Source: Prinsepia uniflora
Lineage: Eukaryota; Streptophyta; Magnoliopsida; Rosales; Rosaceae
Reading direction: 5' to 3'
Length of the DNA: 64,000 nucleotides
NCBI GenBank assembly: GCA_032719365.1
Contig: CM064874.1
Location: 34,210,716 to 34,274,715 of the forward strand
Each line of letters begins with the position of its first letter. The first letter of the stretch is position 1. Below, piece by piece: positions 48,701 through 61,121 of this stretch. The position numbers and the translations under genes are program-made. Under the pieces are notes generated by a model. It searched no databases. It worked only from the letters and a program-made list of their open reading frames with translations, and was not told where the DNA came from.

Positions 48701-48758
48701 CAGACGGGAGCAGGGTCATCCCGCACTAATCCCGGGGGGATTGGGATGGGTCCTGTCA
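45722..48758 (+). repeat. Outer LARD 5' LTR
   Basis: 3,037 bp, TGTAACGACCCGTCCC...GGTCCTGTCA. Carries the perfect inverted pair CTGTGAGTGGAC (47234-47245) and GTCCACTCACAG (48541-48552), the hairpin array at 47895-48032 and a terminal hairpin GTCTGACAC-TTC-GTGTCAGAC at 48685-48705. Confidence 0.92.
47895..48032 (+). repeat. Tandem strong-hairpin array
   Basis: Three units at ~50-bp pitch. The central one (47945-47978) folds as GGTTCATG/CATGAACC outside and CGGTT/AACCG inside, with a 6-nt loop TATGGG and single unpaired A and G. Confidence 0.88.
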
Positions 48759-51176
48759 ACGTGGTATCAGAGCATAGGATTTCTTATCAGAGCATGGTTG
48801 CTCATATTACCCTGAATTCCAGAGTGTTTTGCATACTACTCTGTATGCAGGTCGAGGATGTGATATCTCAAGTGGCTACAGTTCGTGATCAACCTGATAG
48901 TTGGGGTACCAGTATGATAGTTAGTAGGATGGAATCGCGGATGTCTTGGTTCGGCACTTGGTGTCGGGGTTGCCATAGTTCTATCGTGGTTGACAGTGTG
49001 GAACCCTACGGAAGGATTTACGTATTTGTACGTTAGATTGTGATCGTGATACGGTTAGTTGGGATCGTCTTCACGATGTCGTAGGATTAGTTCAGACGAC
49101 TGGTTGGATGTTGTGACCATCCGATGATCGGATATTGGTGAGTTAGATGGATTTACTACTGTGAGCAGCCGGATTCGGGGAATCCTAGTTGGATTGACGG
49201 TAGGATTGGATTGACGTCCTTACGATGTCAAGACCGCTGAGTCGGTCAGATTTTTGATTTTACTGGTTTTCGCAGTTGGGTTTAGGGGAACCCTAGAGTG
49301 TGATTGTGGAACCCTACCTTAGGTGTATGGTTCGGAAAGGTGAGTTGGCGAGTGGGTTGACTTGGACGATTATTCGGATTTGGGTTTGTTAGTCGGTCTA
49401 GTCATGTCAGCTTGTGTTGGGACTGTACTTCGTAGCCGAGGTTGTATTTATCGGTTATAGCTAGTTGGTTGTCGTGCTACCATAGTTGCGATGGATAGTT
49501 GGTGCAACTAAGGTCATAGGCGACCTGGTAGACGACATTGGTTTGGTCGAGTTGCGACTGGTTAGATTGGTTGGACAAGTTATCAGGGTTGGTACTTGTC
49601 GATGGAATCCCAGAGCGGGGATACGGAATAGTTAAATACAGGCGATTGATTCCGTTGGATGCGGAGTCTGGATATCGAGATGTTTGGTGTTTAGGTTTAC
49701 AAGAGTCTGTGGTAGGCACGCCTACCGAGAGTGGTTGTAGTTATGGTTGTTGGGAATCGGGGACGTTCAAGTGACGTTTCCTTTTCTCGTATGAGTTGTC
49801 ATGGTAACTGTACGCAGAGGTGTTGGGTACGAAGGAGGCAGAGTTTCTCCTATTCGAGCAAAGGTACGAGATCGTCGTTCGGTATGAGCGGAGATCTAGG
49901 GTTGTCAGTTTGCACACGGGGTGCTGATACTGATACTGATGTCTGTGTGCCGATGCTAATACGGATGTTGATGCTGGTGTGCTGGTACTAGTGCTGGTAC
50001 TGGTGCCGGTGATTGTGATGACGTGAGTCGTGATTCGGGATGTGACTCCGTCGTAATGGGCATATGTTCGGTATCTGTGGTTCAGGAGTGGGTCTCAGAT
50101 AGAGTTAAATTGGTTAGGGGACACGTGGTTGATGTCCGGGTATGTTGTTTCCAATCTTGTTGGAACTTAGGAATCGCGAGAGATTGCGATTGAGGTGACG
50201 AGAGGAATGCGGGTTTTCCGCATTGGTATTGGGTATTTCGAAGTCATTTCAGGTGACTTCTCAGGTTCTACCGTGGTAGATGACGGTAGATGACGGTAGA
50301 CGATGGTTGCGTCACCAGTACGCTGATCGTGTTTTGGTTGGTGGACCTAGGATTTGTTTTGGGTCATCATTTGGAATTGGGTAAATCGAAGTTAGGTGAC
50401 TGAGATTTCTCATTTTCTACTTGGTCACAGACGATGTTGGGTTAAGTGACGTGGTGAGTGCAGCGAGTTTTGGTTGCATTCACGTAGGATGGATTTTGTT
50501 GTCATTATCTTGGATCATCCTTGGTTTTTCCTAGGTGGAATGACAAGGATCGATACGAGGTAATTAGTGAGAACCCACAGTCTCGGCTTGTCTCGTCGTT
50601 GACTGATCTATTTAAGATGTGGGAGTTGGTTTAGGACTTTGGGTATCGTTCTGGATCTGGATCGTGATTTGGATGATCCAGATAGGTGGAGAGTTTATCA
50701 CTCTTACTTGGATGTTTGAGTTGAGGATGTTGGGATTGGCTTCCCTATGAAGTCAACCGATGGTAATGTGGTAATCGATTGAGCAGGTAACCGATAGGTT
50801 CGGTTATGGTACGTCTCGGCAGACGTGAACGATATTTCGAGTTTTGGAATCAGATTTCTGGATGACGATTCAGGATTTGATTTTGGAACATGAAAGAGGA
50901 TTTCTGGATTTGGGTTTTGGAATCGGATTCTAGGTGACGATTCACGATTTGATTCTGGAGCTTGACAGTGGATTTCCTTTTATGGATATGAGTTCTGGGT
51001 TTGAATTTGGAATTTCTTACGAAATTGCGGATTCATATTTGGATTTGGAAACGAATAATGGGTTGGAGTTCCATTTGTCTGATGCTGGATTAGACAAGTG
51101 AACTCCATAATTGAAACATGATTGGCTACGACCTAGATGGTTGTAAGCTGATTGATGGGTAGATGTACGTACCTTG
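48759..51176 (+). other. Outer LARD internal region, first part
   Basis: No open frame longer than ~90 codons and no retrotransposon motif. Collinear with 53988-56585 of the inner element, though stop patterns differ. A degenerate ~85-bp repeat (GGTTTTGGAATC...GACGATTCA) lies at 50,836-50,990. Interrupted at 51,176 by the inner LARD. Confidence 0.75.
48762..48773 (+). promoter_or_regulatory. LARD primer binding site
   Basis: TGGTATCAGAGC, the same initiator-tRNA-Met complement as in the chromovirus. A partial second copy (TATCAGAGCATGG) follows about 25 bp later. Confidence 0.88.
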
Positions 51177-52439
51177 TGTAACGACCCGTCCCAAATTCCA
51201 GGATTAGATTAGTGACTAATCACGATTAGTGAGGCTAATCCGTGATTAGTTGGGCGAAATCGGACGAACGATGCGAAATGACCGTTTTGCCCCTAGTGGT
51301 GGCAAAACGTTGACTTTTCAATCGGGCGGTCAAATGGACTTTGACCGATGACCGTGACATAGTTCGTGACGTCACGAGTTCGTAGACAGGTGGCACGTTC
51401 AATTCCGACATTCGAGGAGGAAGTTATGACGTTCGGAAGTTTAGGGGCATTTTGGAAATTTGGGTGAATAGGAGGTCAAAAGTTGACTTTTTGACCGGGA
51501 GGTCCGATGGCCGAGGGCCGAAGACCGTTACGTAGATAAGGACGATACGAATCCATAGGCAGGCGGCACACTGAAATCAGACTTCGAACGGGAGAGTTAT
51601 AGGTCATGGAAGTTCGATTTCACAATGCACGAACTTCGAGACAGGGACATTTCGGCGAAATCTGAGTTGGACAGATATTTTGGTGGGTCCCATGGATGAG
51701 TGACAAGTGTCACTCATCCTATTGGCTAAATCCCCCAAAATATGGATCTACTTAATAAAATAATATTATAATTATTATTATATAATTAATCTATCCTACC
51801 ATTAATCCTAACCATCCATTACCAACTAACTATCAATCCTCACCATCAATCCTCTCTTCTCTCATTTGATCACATCACCCTCTCTCCTCTTCTCTTCCAC
51901 GGCACCACCACCATTTTCATTTCATTTTCTTCCTTTTCCTTCACAAATTCGAAACAACCACACACCATCACCATTCCTTGCTTGGGTGAGCTGAACATGA
52001 CCGTGAGGTGGTGGAAAGAGGTTTAGGATGGCAAGCCACGGCCAGCCACGACGGAGGACACGGCAGGGAGAGAGAACCCGTGAGGTAAAAATATTCAAAA
52101 ATTCAAAACTCAGTTTTGTTGCTTTTTATTCGATTCTAAGGTTTAGGTTAGGTTGCTGGTAGCCCTAGGAGTCGAATAGGATTAGTTTTGGGGATGGGGA
52201 TGGCCTAGAACGGCCATGAATGGCGGAGGAATGCATGGCCGCCATGGCCAAGCTCGAAGGTATGGTTTTCGGTGTTTTCCTTCCATTTTAATGTCATAGA
52301 ACCCTAGGTTAGGATTAGAGGATGAAAATGGGACAAACAGGAACGGTTTTGGTGGCCGAACGGCGGAGAACCGGCCGGGTCAAGCCGCAGGTCACGGCGA
52401 CCCGGTTGCAGACATTCGGGTCGACCCGGCGAGGAGGCA

Positions 52440-52600
52440 GGGATGACTGATGACGTCATCATGTCAGGGATGATGTCATCATGTCAGATCTGACAATGTC
52501 AGACTGACATGTCAGACAGTGGGCCAATGGGAGCGTGACACGTGTCACTGTCAGGGGCTATCAGTGATGACGTCATGCTGACGTCAGTGATGACGTTAGC
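52440..52600 (+). promoter_or_regulatory. ACGT-core palindrome cluster in LARD LTR
   Basis: GATGACGTCATC, CTGACATGTCAG, CACGTGTC and TGACGTCATGCTGACGTCA occur in a short interval. The 3' LTR equivalent is ~58,635-58,800. Comparable to the cluster at 25,600-25,975 in the chromovirus LTR. Confidence 0.55.
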
Positions 52601-52992
52601 AGGTGCTGTAGTGGCGCGTGAAGCCCACGCGCAGCCACTTCAGGAGGCGCGTGAGGGCGTGTGGCAGGGAATCTGGGGAAGGTTCCAACATATGAAATCT
52701 TCTATTCGATGTAATGCCATGGGAGCATTTGTATGTGGTTACTTATAAGCACGTATTTCAAGGTTTCGGCCTTATACGGTGTTTGTACGGGTCTGTATTT
52801 CTGTATTGGTTTAAATGAACTGGTTTTGGATTTCAAAAGGATAAACTCGGGTATGAGACCCATTTGGTTTTGTCTCGGGCATATGACCTCAGATTTCGGG
52901 CACGGTGCGCAGTTGATGTCCTATGTTCGGGCACGAGACCCAGTCACTTTACGGTTTTGATTTCAGGTCAGGGAACCTTAAATGGATTCCCA

Positions 52993-53178
52993 GGTTCATG
53001 ACGGTTTATGGGAACCGGCATGAACCCTTGTTATGGTATCATGGTTCATGACGGTTTATGGGAACCGGCATGAACCCTTGTTGGTTATTACGGTACATGA
53101 CGGTTTATGGGAACCGGCATATTACCTGATTATGGATATTATGGATCATGACGGTTCAGGGGAACCGGTCATGAATGT
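52993..53178 (+). repeat. Tandem strong-hairpin array (4 units)
   Basis: Units at 52993-53026, 53043-53076, ~53,093 and ~53,143-53,178. The first two are perfect GGTTCATG/CATGAACC stems enclosing CGGTT/AACCG. Confidence 0.9.
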
Positions 53179-53950
53179 TTATGTTATGTATATATATGTT
53201 CATCTACCTTCCTTTACTTCTATTATCTCCTCCGGGGAGGGTCGTTGGCCTGGGTGGACCCCGGAGTAGTCACGGAGCACCGACTGAGTGGAGTCACGCC
53301 CCAGTTGGGTTCCTTACTCTCAGGAAGGCTATGGTTACTATTACCTCGGGTAGGGTCAGTGGTCTGCGGACATTGACCTTGACTTTGAGAAGACTCGGAT
53401 TGAGACTCGGGTAGCACGCGCGTAGCTTTGGATACCGTGACAGGATTGGTTGTGTGACTTATATATATGTATGTGATGTATATATGATATATGATATGTG
53501 GTGTGCACAGGTGTGCACAGGATTTGAGCAGTGGCTCGTGTACTTGGTTTCTTTATGGTTTGGGGCCGAGTCCCGTATGGATTTGGGCAGTGGCCCGTAT
53601 GGTCGTTTTCATTATGGTCCTTTCGACCTTGGTTTACATCTACTTTGGGCTTAGTCCCACATATGGTTTGTTTTGGATAAATGGTTTTTGAATGCATGCA
53701 TGCTTTTTAGTGGAGGGTACAAATGTCTTATGAAATGTTTTTATAAACTTTTGTTTTGTCCACTCACAGTTTTTAATGTTTTGACTGCCCTTCAGGTTGA
53801 CATCGGATGTGGACTGTAGCAGAGACCCAGATATCACATGCCTCCTCCGGATCTTGGCGTACTCTGATAGCCCGGGAGGGCAAAGGTTAGAAATATCCCT
53901 TGTCTGACACTCCGTGTCAGACGGGAGCAGGGTCATCCCGCACTAATCCC

Positions 53951-53968
53951 GGGGGGGGGGGGGGGGGG
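53951..53968 (+). repeat. 18-base G homopolymer at LTR end
   Basis: CCC followed by 18 G where sister LTRs have 6-7 G (for example at ~60,491). Confidence 0.9.
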
Positions 53969-53987
53969 ATTGGGATGGGTCCTGTCA

Positions 53988-56900
53988 ACGGGGTATCATA
54001 GCGGGGTTGTCTCTATTCGAGCAACCGTGCAGCTCTTGGAGTATGTACATAGGTCGAGGATGTGATATCTCAGTGGGCTACAGTTCGTGGTCAACCTGAT
54101 GTTGAGGTGCCGGTACGATAGTTAGTAGGATTGGCATGCCTTGGTTCGGCATTTGAGGCCGGGGTTGCCATAGTTCTGTCAAGGTTGACAGTGTGAGACC
54201 CTACGGAAGGGATGACGTACTTGTACGTTAACGTTTTGATCGTGAGACGGTTAGTTGGGATCGTCTTTCACAATGTCGTAGGATTGGTTCCGACGACTAG
54301 TTGGGAATTGTGATCATCGGATGGTCGAATATTGTTGAGTTGGATGATCGGATTTGGTTGAGTTAGATAGATTTACTGCAGTTGGCAGTTAGCAACCGGA
54401 TTCGAGGAATCCGAGTTGGATTGACGGTAGGATTGGATTAACGTCTTTATGATGTCCAGACCGCGGGGTCGGTCAGATCGTGGATTTTACTGCCTTATGC
54501 AGTTGGGTTCTGGGGAACTCTAGGTGTGATCGTGGAACCCTACCGTATGTGTATGGTTCGGAAATGTGAGTTGACGAGTGGTTTGACTTGGACGACTATT
54601 CGGATTTGGATTCGTTAGTCGGTCTAGTCAAGTCAGCTTGTGTTGGGATTGCACTTCGCAGTCGGGGTTGTACGTATCGGTTAAACCGAGTTGGTTGTCA
54701 TGCTACTTAGTTGTGGTTTGGTGCAACTAAGGTCGTGGGCGACCTGGTAGACGACATTTGGGTTAGTCGGAGTACGGCTGGTTAGTGATTGGTGGGACAA
54801 GTTATCAAGGTTGGTACTTGTCGATGGAATCCCGGAGCGAGGATACAGAGTATTTGGTACGGGCGAGTGAGTCCGTTGGATGCGGAATCTCGATAGTGAT
54901 GCCTGGTAGTTAGGTCTGCACGAGTGTGTGGCAGGCGCTACTACCGAGAGTGGTCGTAGTTACGCTTGTTGGGAATCGGTGACGTTTCCTTTTCTCGTAT
55001 GCGTTATCAGGGTGACTGTACCCAGAGTTGTTGGGTACGAGGGAGGCAGAGTTCTCCTTTTCGAACAGAGGTACGGGGTCGTCGTTCGGTATGAGCGGAG
55101 ATCCAGGATTGTCTGATTTGCACACTTTGTGCTGATCCTGACAGGTGATGATACTGGTACTAGTGCTGGTGCTGGTGCTGGTGATCGTGATGACGATGAG
55201 TTACGGATCGGGGTGTGACACCGTCGTAATGGGCATATGTTCGGTATCTGTGGTTCAGGAGTGGATCTCAGATAGAGTTAAACTGGTTAGGGGACACGTG
55301 GTTGATGTCCGGGTATGTTGTTTCCAATCTGGTTGGAACTTCGAAATCGCGAGAGGTTGCGATTGAGGTGACGAGAGGAATGCGGGTTTTCCGCATTGGT
55401 ATTGGGTATGTCGAAGTCGTTTGGGTGACTTCTCAGGTTCTACCATAATTGATGGTGGTAGATGATGTAGATGTTATTAATGTTGTTGGTTGCCACTAGT
55501 ACACTGATCGTGTATTGGTTGGTGGACCTGTGATTTGTCTTGGGTCATCAGGTGGAGTGAGTATATCGAAGTTAGGTTATTGAGATTCCTCATTTCTGCT
55601 TGGTGGCAGACGATGTTGGGTTATATGGCGTGGTGAATGCATTGAGTTTTGGTTGCATGCACGTAGGTTGGGGTTTGATGTCATCGTGTCGGATCATCCT
55701 TGGTTTTTCCTAGGTGGAATGACAAGGATTGATACGAGGTAATCAGTGATAACCCACAGTCTCGGCGTGTCTCGTCGTTGACTAATGTATTTAGATGTGG
55801 GAAATGGTTGAGGACTTTGGACGTCGTGACGATCGAGGATCGTGAAGTCTATGGTCGGGTGACGTAGTTATGGATCTGGATCGTGATCTTGATGATCCAG
55901 ATAGGTGGAGAGTTTATCGCTCTTACTTGGATGTTGGAGTCGTAGATGATGGGACTGAACTTCTTATCGAGGTAAATCCCATATGGCTTACTCCTCGCCT
56001 GAGTAGTTGTCCGATGAGTAGTTTTCCGACGTGGTCGGATATGGTCAGTCTTAGAGATGTGTCGATATTGGGATTGGCGTCCCTATGAAGTCAATTGATG
56101 GTAATGTGGTAATCGGTGGAGCAGGTATCCGATAGGTTCGGATATGGTGCGTCTCGGTAGACGAGAACGAGATTTCAGGTTTTGGAATCAGATTTCTGGA
56201 TGACGATTCAGGATTTGATTTTGGAACTTGAAAGGGGATATCTGTATTTGGGTTTTGGAATCGGATTCTGGGTGACGATTCAGGATTTGATTCTAGAGCT
56301 TGACTGTAGATTTTCTTTTATGGATTTGGGTTCGGAATAGTTATTCCAAATGCTAGCTTACGGAATAATGATTTCGGATTCGGATTTGAACATGGATATG
56401 GATACGACTTCTGGGTTTGGATTTGGGATTTCTTACGAAATTGCGGATTCGGATTCGGATTTGGAAATAAATAATGGGTCGGAGTTTCGATTTGTCTAAT
56501 ACTGGATTGGATAAATGGACTCCATCGTAGAAACGTGATTGGCTATAACCTAGGTGGTTGTAGTCTGATTAATGGGTGGATGTACGTACCTTGTACGTTG
56601 TTCAAGGTACGATACTAGGCAGACTTGTCGTGCCTGGTGACGGTATATAGGAGATACCGGTGGTGCGTTGGAGAGCGTATTGGTAGTCGGATTGGTTCTG
56701 ATACCATCGGATTAGTTGAGGTCGTGGACTGGACATTGGATACTGTGCATTGGGTCATAGTATTTATGAGGGGTCCAGTTACACACATGTCGAGTTAGAT
56801 GTTGGTATACGTATACTCAGGATGAGTATGTTGGTGGTTAGTGTAACCCCAAGTGGGTATAGTGTCAGTTTTCGACTGGCGACTGTCAAGTGGTGACAGT

Positions 56901-57373
56901 TTGTCAAATGTGACAGTTTGTCGAAGGTGTCAGCGTGGATAGGTTAGTGAGGTCTGATGACTCCGGGTGGAAGTAGACGTCAGGATAGTTAGAGATTGAG
57001 CAAGGAACCGGCTAGTTGTTTATGTCAGCGAAAGGGTAGATTTGACAAGTGGGTCGATCATAGGATACTTGGGCTACTCTGATACTGACAGGTGGTGTCA
57101 GTTCGGAGCGTACGACTTCTACTATTCGACGTGGTCGAGTGTAGTCGATACGACGTGAGTGTTAGGGGTACATCTGGGTGCGGACGAGTACGTATTACTC
57201 TGGTTAGTTGGTGTACGAGTGTACACGTGTGGCGAGGTAGATGGTACTTTCAACGAGATGGATGTGGAATCAAGATAGTTGGAGTTTCGAGAACGAAACA
57301 AATTAAGGAGGGAAGAACGGTTAGATTAGGTCGGTTGGAATTTCGAGGACGAAATTAATTAAGGAGGGAAGGT
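53988..57373 (+). other. Inner LARD internal region (non-coding)
   Basis: 3,386 bp with no recognisable protein. A mutated primer site (GGGTATCATAGC, ~53,991) follows the 5' LTR. The 18-base word GAGATACCGGTGGTGCGT at 56651-56668 differs by one base from chromovirus pol near 21,500, a possible trace of gag-pol ancestry. The PPT-proximal module is duplicated at 57,284-57,320 and 57,341-57,372. Confidence 0.75.
57363..57372 (+). promoter_or_regulatory. Polypurine tract, inner LARD
   Basis: GGAGGGAAGG one base before the 3' LTR. A second copy, GGAGGGAAG, lies at ~57,307. Confidence 0.8.
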
Positions 57374-60300
57374 TGTAACGACCCGTCCCAAATTCCAGGA
57401 TTAGATTAGTGACTAATCACGATTAGTGAGGCTAATCCGTGATTAGTTGGGCGAAATCGGACGAACGATGCGAAATGAACGTTTTGACCCTAGTGGTGGC
57501 AAAACATTGACTTTTCAATCGGGCGGTCAAATGGACTTTGACCGATGACAGTGACGTAGTTCGTGACGTCACGAGTTCGTAGACAGGTGGCACGTTCAAT
57601 TCCGACATTCGAGGAGGAAGTTATGACGTTCGGAAGTTTAGGGGCATTTTGGAAATTTGGGTGAATAGGAGGTCAAAAGTTGACTTTTTGACCGGGAGGT
57701 CCGATGGCCGAGGGCCGAAGACCGTTACGTAGATAAGGACGATACGAATCCATAGGCAGGCGGCACACTGAAATCGGACTTCGAACGGGAGAGTTATAGG
57801 TCATGGAAGTTCGATTTCACTATGCACGAACTTCGAGACGGGGACGTTTCGGTGAAATCTGTGTTGGACAGATATTTTGGTGGGTCCCATGGATGAGTGG
57901 CAAGTGTCACTCATCCTATTGGCTAAATCCCCCAAAATGTGGATCTACTTAATAAAATAATATTATAATTATTATTATATAATTAATCTATCCTACCATT
58001 AATCCTAACCATCCATTACCAACTAACTATCAATCCTCACCATCAATCCTCTCTTCTCTCATCTGATCACATCACCTTCTCTCCTCTTCTCTTCCACGGC
58101 ACCACCACCATTTTCATTTCATTTTCTTCCTTTTCCTTCACAAATTCGAAACAACCACACACCATCACCATTCCTTGCTTGGGTGAGCTGAACATGACCG
58201 TAAGGTGGTGGAAAGAGGTTTAGGATGGCAAGCCACGGCCAGCCACGGCGGAGGACACGGCGGGGAGAGAGAACCCGTGAGGTAAAAATATTCAAAAATT
58301 CAAAACTCAGTTTTGTTGCTTTTTATTCGATTCTAAGGTTTAGTTTAGGTTGCTGGTATCCCTAGGAGTTGAATAGGATTAGTTTTGGGGATGGGGATGG
58401 CCTGGAACGGCCGTGAATGGCGGAGGAATGCACGGCCGCCATGGCCAAGCTCGAAGGTATGGTTTTTGGTGTTTTCCTTCCATTTTAATGTCATAGAACC
58501 CTAGGTTAGGATTAGAGGATGAAAATGGGACAAACGGGAACGGTTTTGGTGGCCGGATGGCAGAGAACCGGCCGGGTCAAGCCGCAGGTCACGGCGACCT
58601 GGTTGCAGACATTCGGGTCGACCCGGCGAGGTGGCAGGGATGACTGATGACGTCATCCTGATGACGTCATCATGTCAGATCTGACAATGTCAGACTGACA
58701 TGTCAGACAGTGGGCCAATGGGAGCTTGACACGTGTCACTGTCAGGGGCTGTCAGTGATGACGTCATGCTGACATCAGCGATGACGTCAGCAGGTACTGT
58801 AGCGGCGCGTGAAGCCCACGCGCAGCCACTTCAAGCGGCGCGTGAAGCCCACGCGCAGCCACTTCAAGCGGCGCGTGAGGGCGCGTGGCAGGGAATCTGG
58901 GGAAGGTTCCAACATATGAAATCTTCTATTCGATGTAACGAACATTTTGGGACTGGTTTCGTATCGATCGGACACCGTCTCGATATGTTTCGGGGCATCG
59001 GAAGGATTAGGTTCGGGATTAAAAATAGTTAAAAATACGGGAAAATTACGGGGCTTTAGTGGGAGGTTAATTAAGTAGTTAGTAACCTTCTATTACGATT
59101 TGGACAGGTTTCGGAGTCCCGTGACGGTGATCGGCTCGGGGAGCCGTATGGCACGCAAATCGAGGCGGCAGCTCGGACGGTCTGTGAGTGGACCTTGTTT
59201 TCTAAATTGATGCATGCATAAATGTTTATTATATGTTTTAAATGCTTGTTTGTAATGCCATGGGTGCATTTGTATGTGGTTACGTATAAGCACGTATTTC
59301 AAGGTTTCGGCCTTATACGGTGTTTGTACGGGTCTGTATTTCTGTATTGGTTTAAATGAACTGGTTTTGGATTTCAAAAGGATAAACTCGGGTATGAGAC
59401 CCATTTGGTTTTGTCTCGGGCATATGACCTCAGATTTTAGGCACGGTGCGCAGTTGATGTCCTATGTTCGGGCACGAGACCCAGTCACTTTACGGTTTTG
59501 ATTTCAGGTCAGGGAACCTTAAATGGATTCCCAGGTTCATGAAGGTTTATGGGAACCGGCATGAACCCTTGTTATGGTATCATGGTTCATGACGGTTTAT
59601 GGGAACCGGCATGAACCCTTGTTGGTTATTACGGTACATGACGGTTTATGGGAACCGGCATATTACCTGATTATGGATATTATGGATCATGACGGTTCAG
59701 GGGAACCGGTCATGAATGTTTATGTTATGTATATATATGTTCATCTACCTTCCTTTACTTCTATTATCTCCTCCGGGGAGGGTCCTTGGCTTCGGTGGAC
59801 CCCAGAGTAGTCACGGAGCACCGACTGAGTGGAGTCACCCCCCAGTTGGGTTCCTTACTCTCAGGAAGGTTATGGTTACTATTACCTCGGGTAGGGTCAG
59901 TGGTCTGCAGACATTGACCTTGACTGTGAGAAGACTCGGATTGAGACCCGGGTAGCACGCGCGTAGCTTTGGATACTGTGACAGGATTTGTTGTGTGACT
60001 TATATATATGTATGTGATGTATATATGATATATGATATGTGGTGTGCACAGGTGTGCACAGGATTTGAGCAGTGGCTCGTGTACTTGGTTTCTTTATGGT
60101 TTGGGGCCGAGTCCCGTATGGATTTGGGCAGTGGCCCGTATGGTCGTTTTCATTGTGGTCCTTTCGACCTTGGTTTACATCTGCTTTGGGCTTAGTCCCA
60201 CATATGGTTTGTTTTGAATAAATGGTTTTTGAATGCATGCATGCTTTTTAATGGAGGGTACAAATGTCTTATGAAATGTTTTTATAAACTTTTGTTTTGT

Positions 60301-60517
60301 CCACTCACAGTTTTTAATGTTTTGACTGCCCTTCAGGTTGACATCGGATGTGGACTGTAGCAGAGACCGAGATATCACATGCCTCCTCCGGATCCTGGTG
60401 TACTCTGATAGCCCGGGAGGGCAAAGGTCGGAAATATCCCTTGTCTGACACTCCGTGTCAGACGGGAGCAGGGTCATCCCGCACTAATCCCGGGGGGGAT
60501 TGGGATGGGTCATGTCA
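57374..60517 (+). repeat. Inner LARD 3' LTR
   Basis: 3,144 bp, the most complete LTR of this family in the window. Inverted arms at 59182-59193 and 60299-60310. Strong-hairpin array at 59534-59719. Terminal hairpin GTCTGACAC-TCC-GTGTCAGAC at 60443-60463. Confidence 0.93.
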
Positions 60518-60522
60518 CCTTG

Positions 60523-61121
60523 TATGTTGTTCGAGGTACAATACCAGGTATACTTATCTTGCCTGGTGACGGTATATAGGCTGTACCATGGGTACGTTGG
60601 TGAGTGAGTTGGTGGTTAGTGAAACCACGAGTGAGTATAGTGACAGTTTTCGACTGACGACTGTCAAGTGGTGACAGTTTGTCGGAGGTGTCAACGAGGA
60701 TCGTTGAGTGAGGTCTGATGACTCCCGGTGGGAGTAGACATCAGGATAGTTTGGTGATTGAGGAAGGAACCTTCGAGTGTTTGTGTCAGTGACTTGGTAG
60801 ATTTGACAAGTAGGGTACTCGGGTTGTCCTGATACTGACAAGTGGCGTTAGTTCGAAACGTGTAATTACTGTCACTCGACGTGGTCGAGTGTAGTCGATG
60901 CTACGTGAGTGTTAGTGGTACGCTTGGGTACGAGTAAGTATTGTTTTGGTTAGTGGGTGTACGAGTGTACACAAATTTCGAGGTCGATTCTACTTTCCAC
61001 GAAGTGGATGTGGAGTCAGGATAGTTGGAGTTTCAAGAACGAAACTAAATTAAGGAGGGAAGAACGGTTGGAATTAGGTCGGTTGGAATTTTGAGGACGA
61101 AATTAATTAAGGAGGGAAGGT
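60523..61121 (+). other. Outer LARD internal region, remaining part
   Basis: Continues the sequence interrupted at 51,176 and is collinear with 56,590-57,373 of the inner element, with an internal deletion of ~180 bp. Ends in the polypurine tract GGAGGGAAGG (61111-61120), with a second copy near 61,056. Confidence 0.8.

Larger units (their letters stand above)
51177..53987 (+). repeat. Inner LARD 5' LTR (with 317-bp deletion)
   Basis: 2,811 bp. Relative to the 3' LTR a 317-bp segment is missing at ~52,713, between two TGTAA repeats. The deletion removes the left arm of the central inverted repeat; the right arm (53758-53769) remains. It also has an 18-G run at 53951-53968. Confidence 0.9.
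51177..60517 (+). mobile_element. Inner LARD-like retrotransposon, complete
   Basis: 5' LTR 51177-53987, internal 53988-57373, 3' LTR 57374-60517, flanked by CCTTG at 51172-51176 and 60518-60522. In the first ~250 bp the LTRs show about five differences, fewer than the chromovirus pair, so this is the younger insertion. It lies inside the internal region of a sister element. Confidence 0.93.

Noticed and set aside
46198..48719. Many 60-150-codon frames in LTRs of the LARD family
   Set aside because: They repeat in every LTR copy with shifting stops and have no similarity to known proteins; explained by moderately GC-rich LTR DNA.
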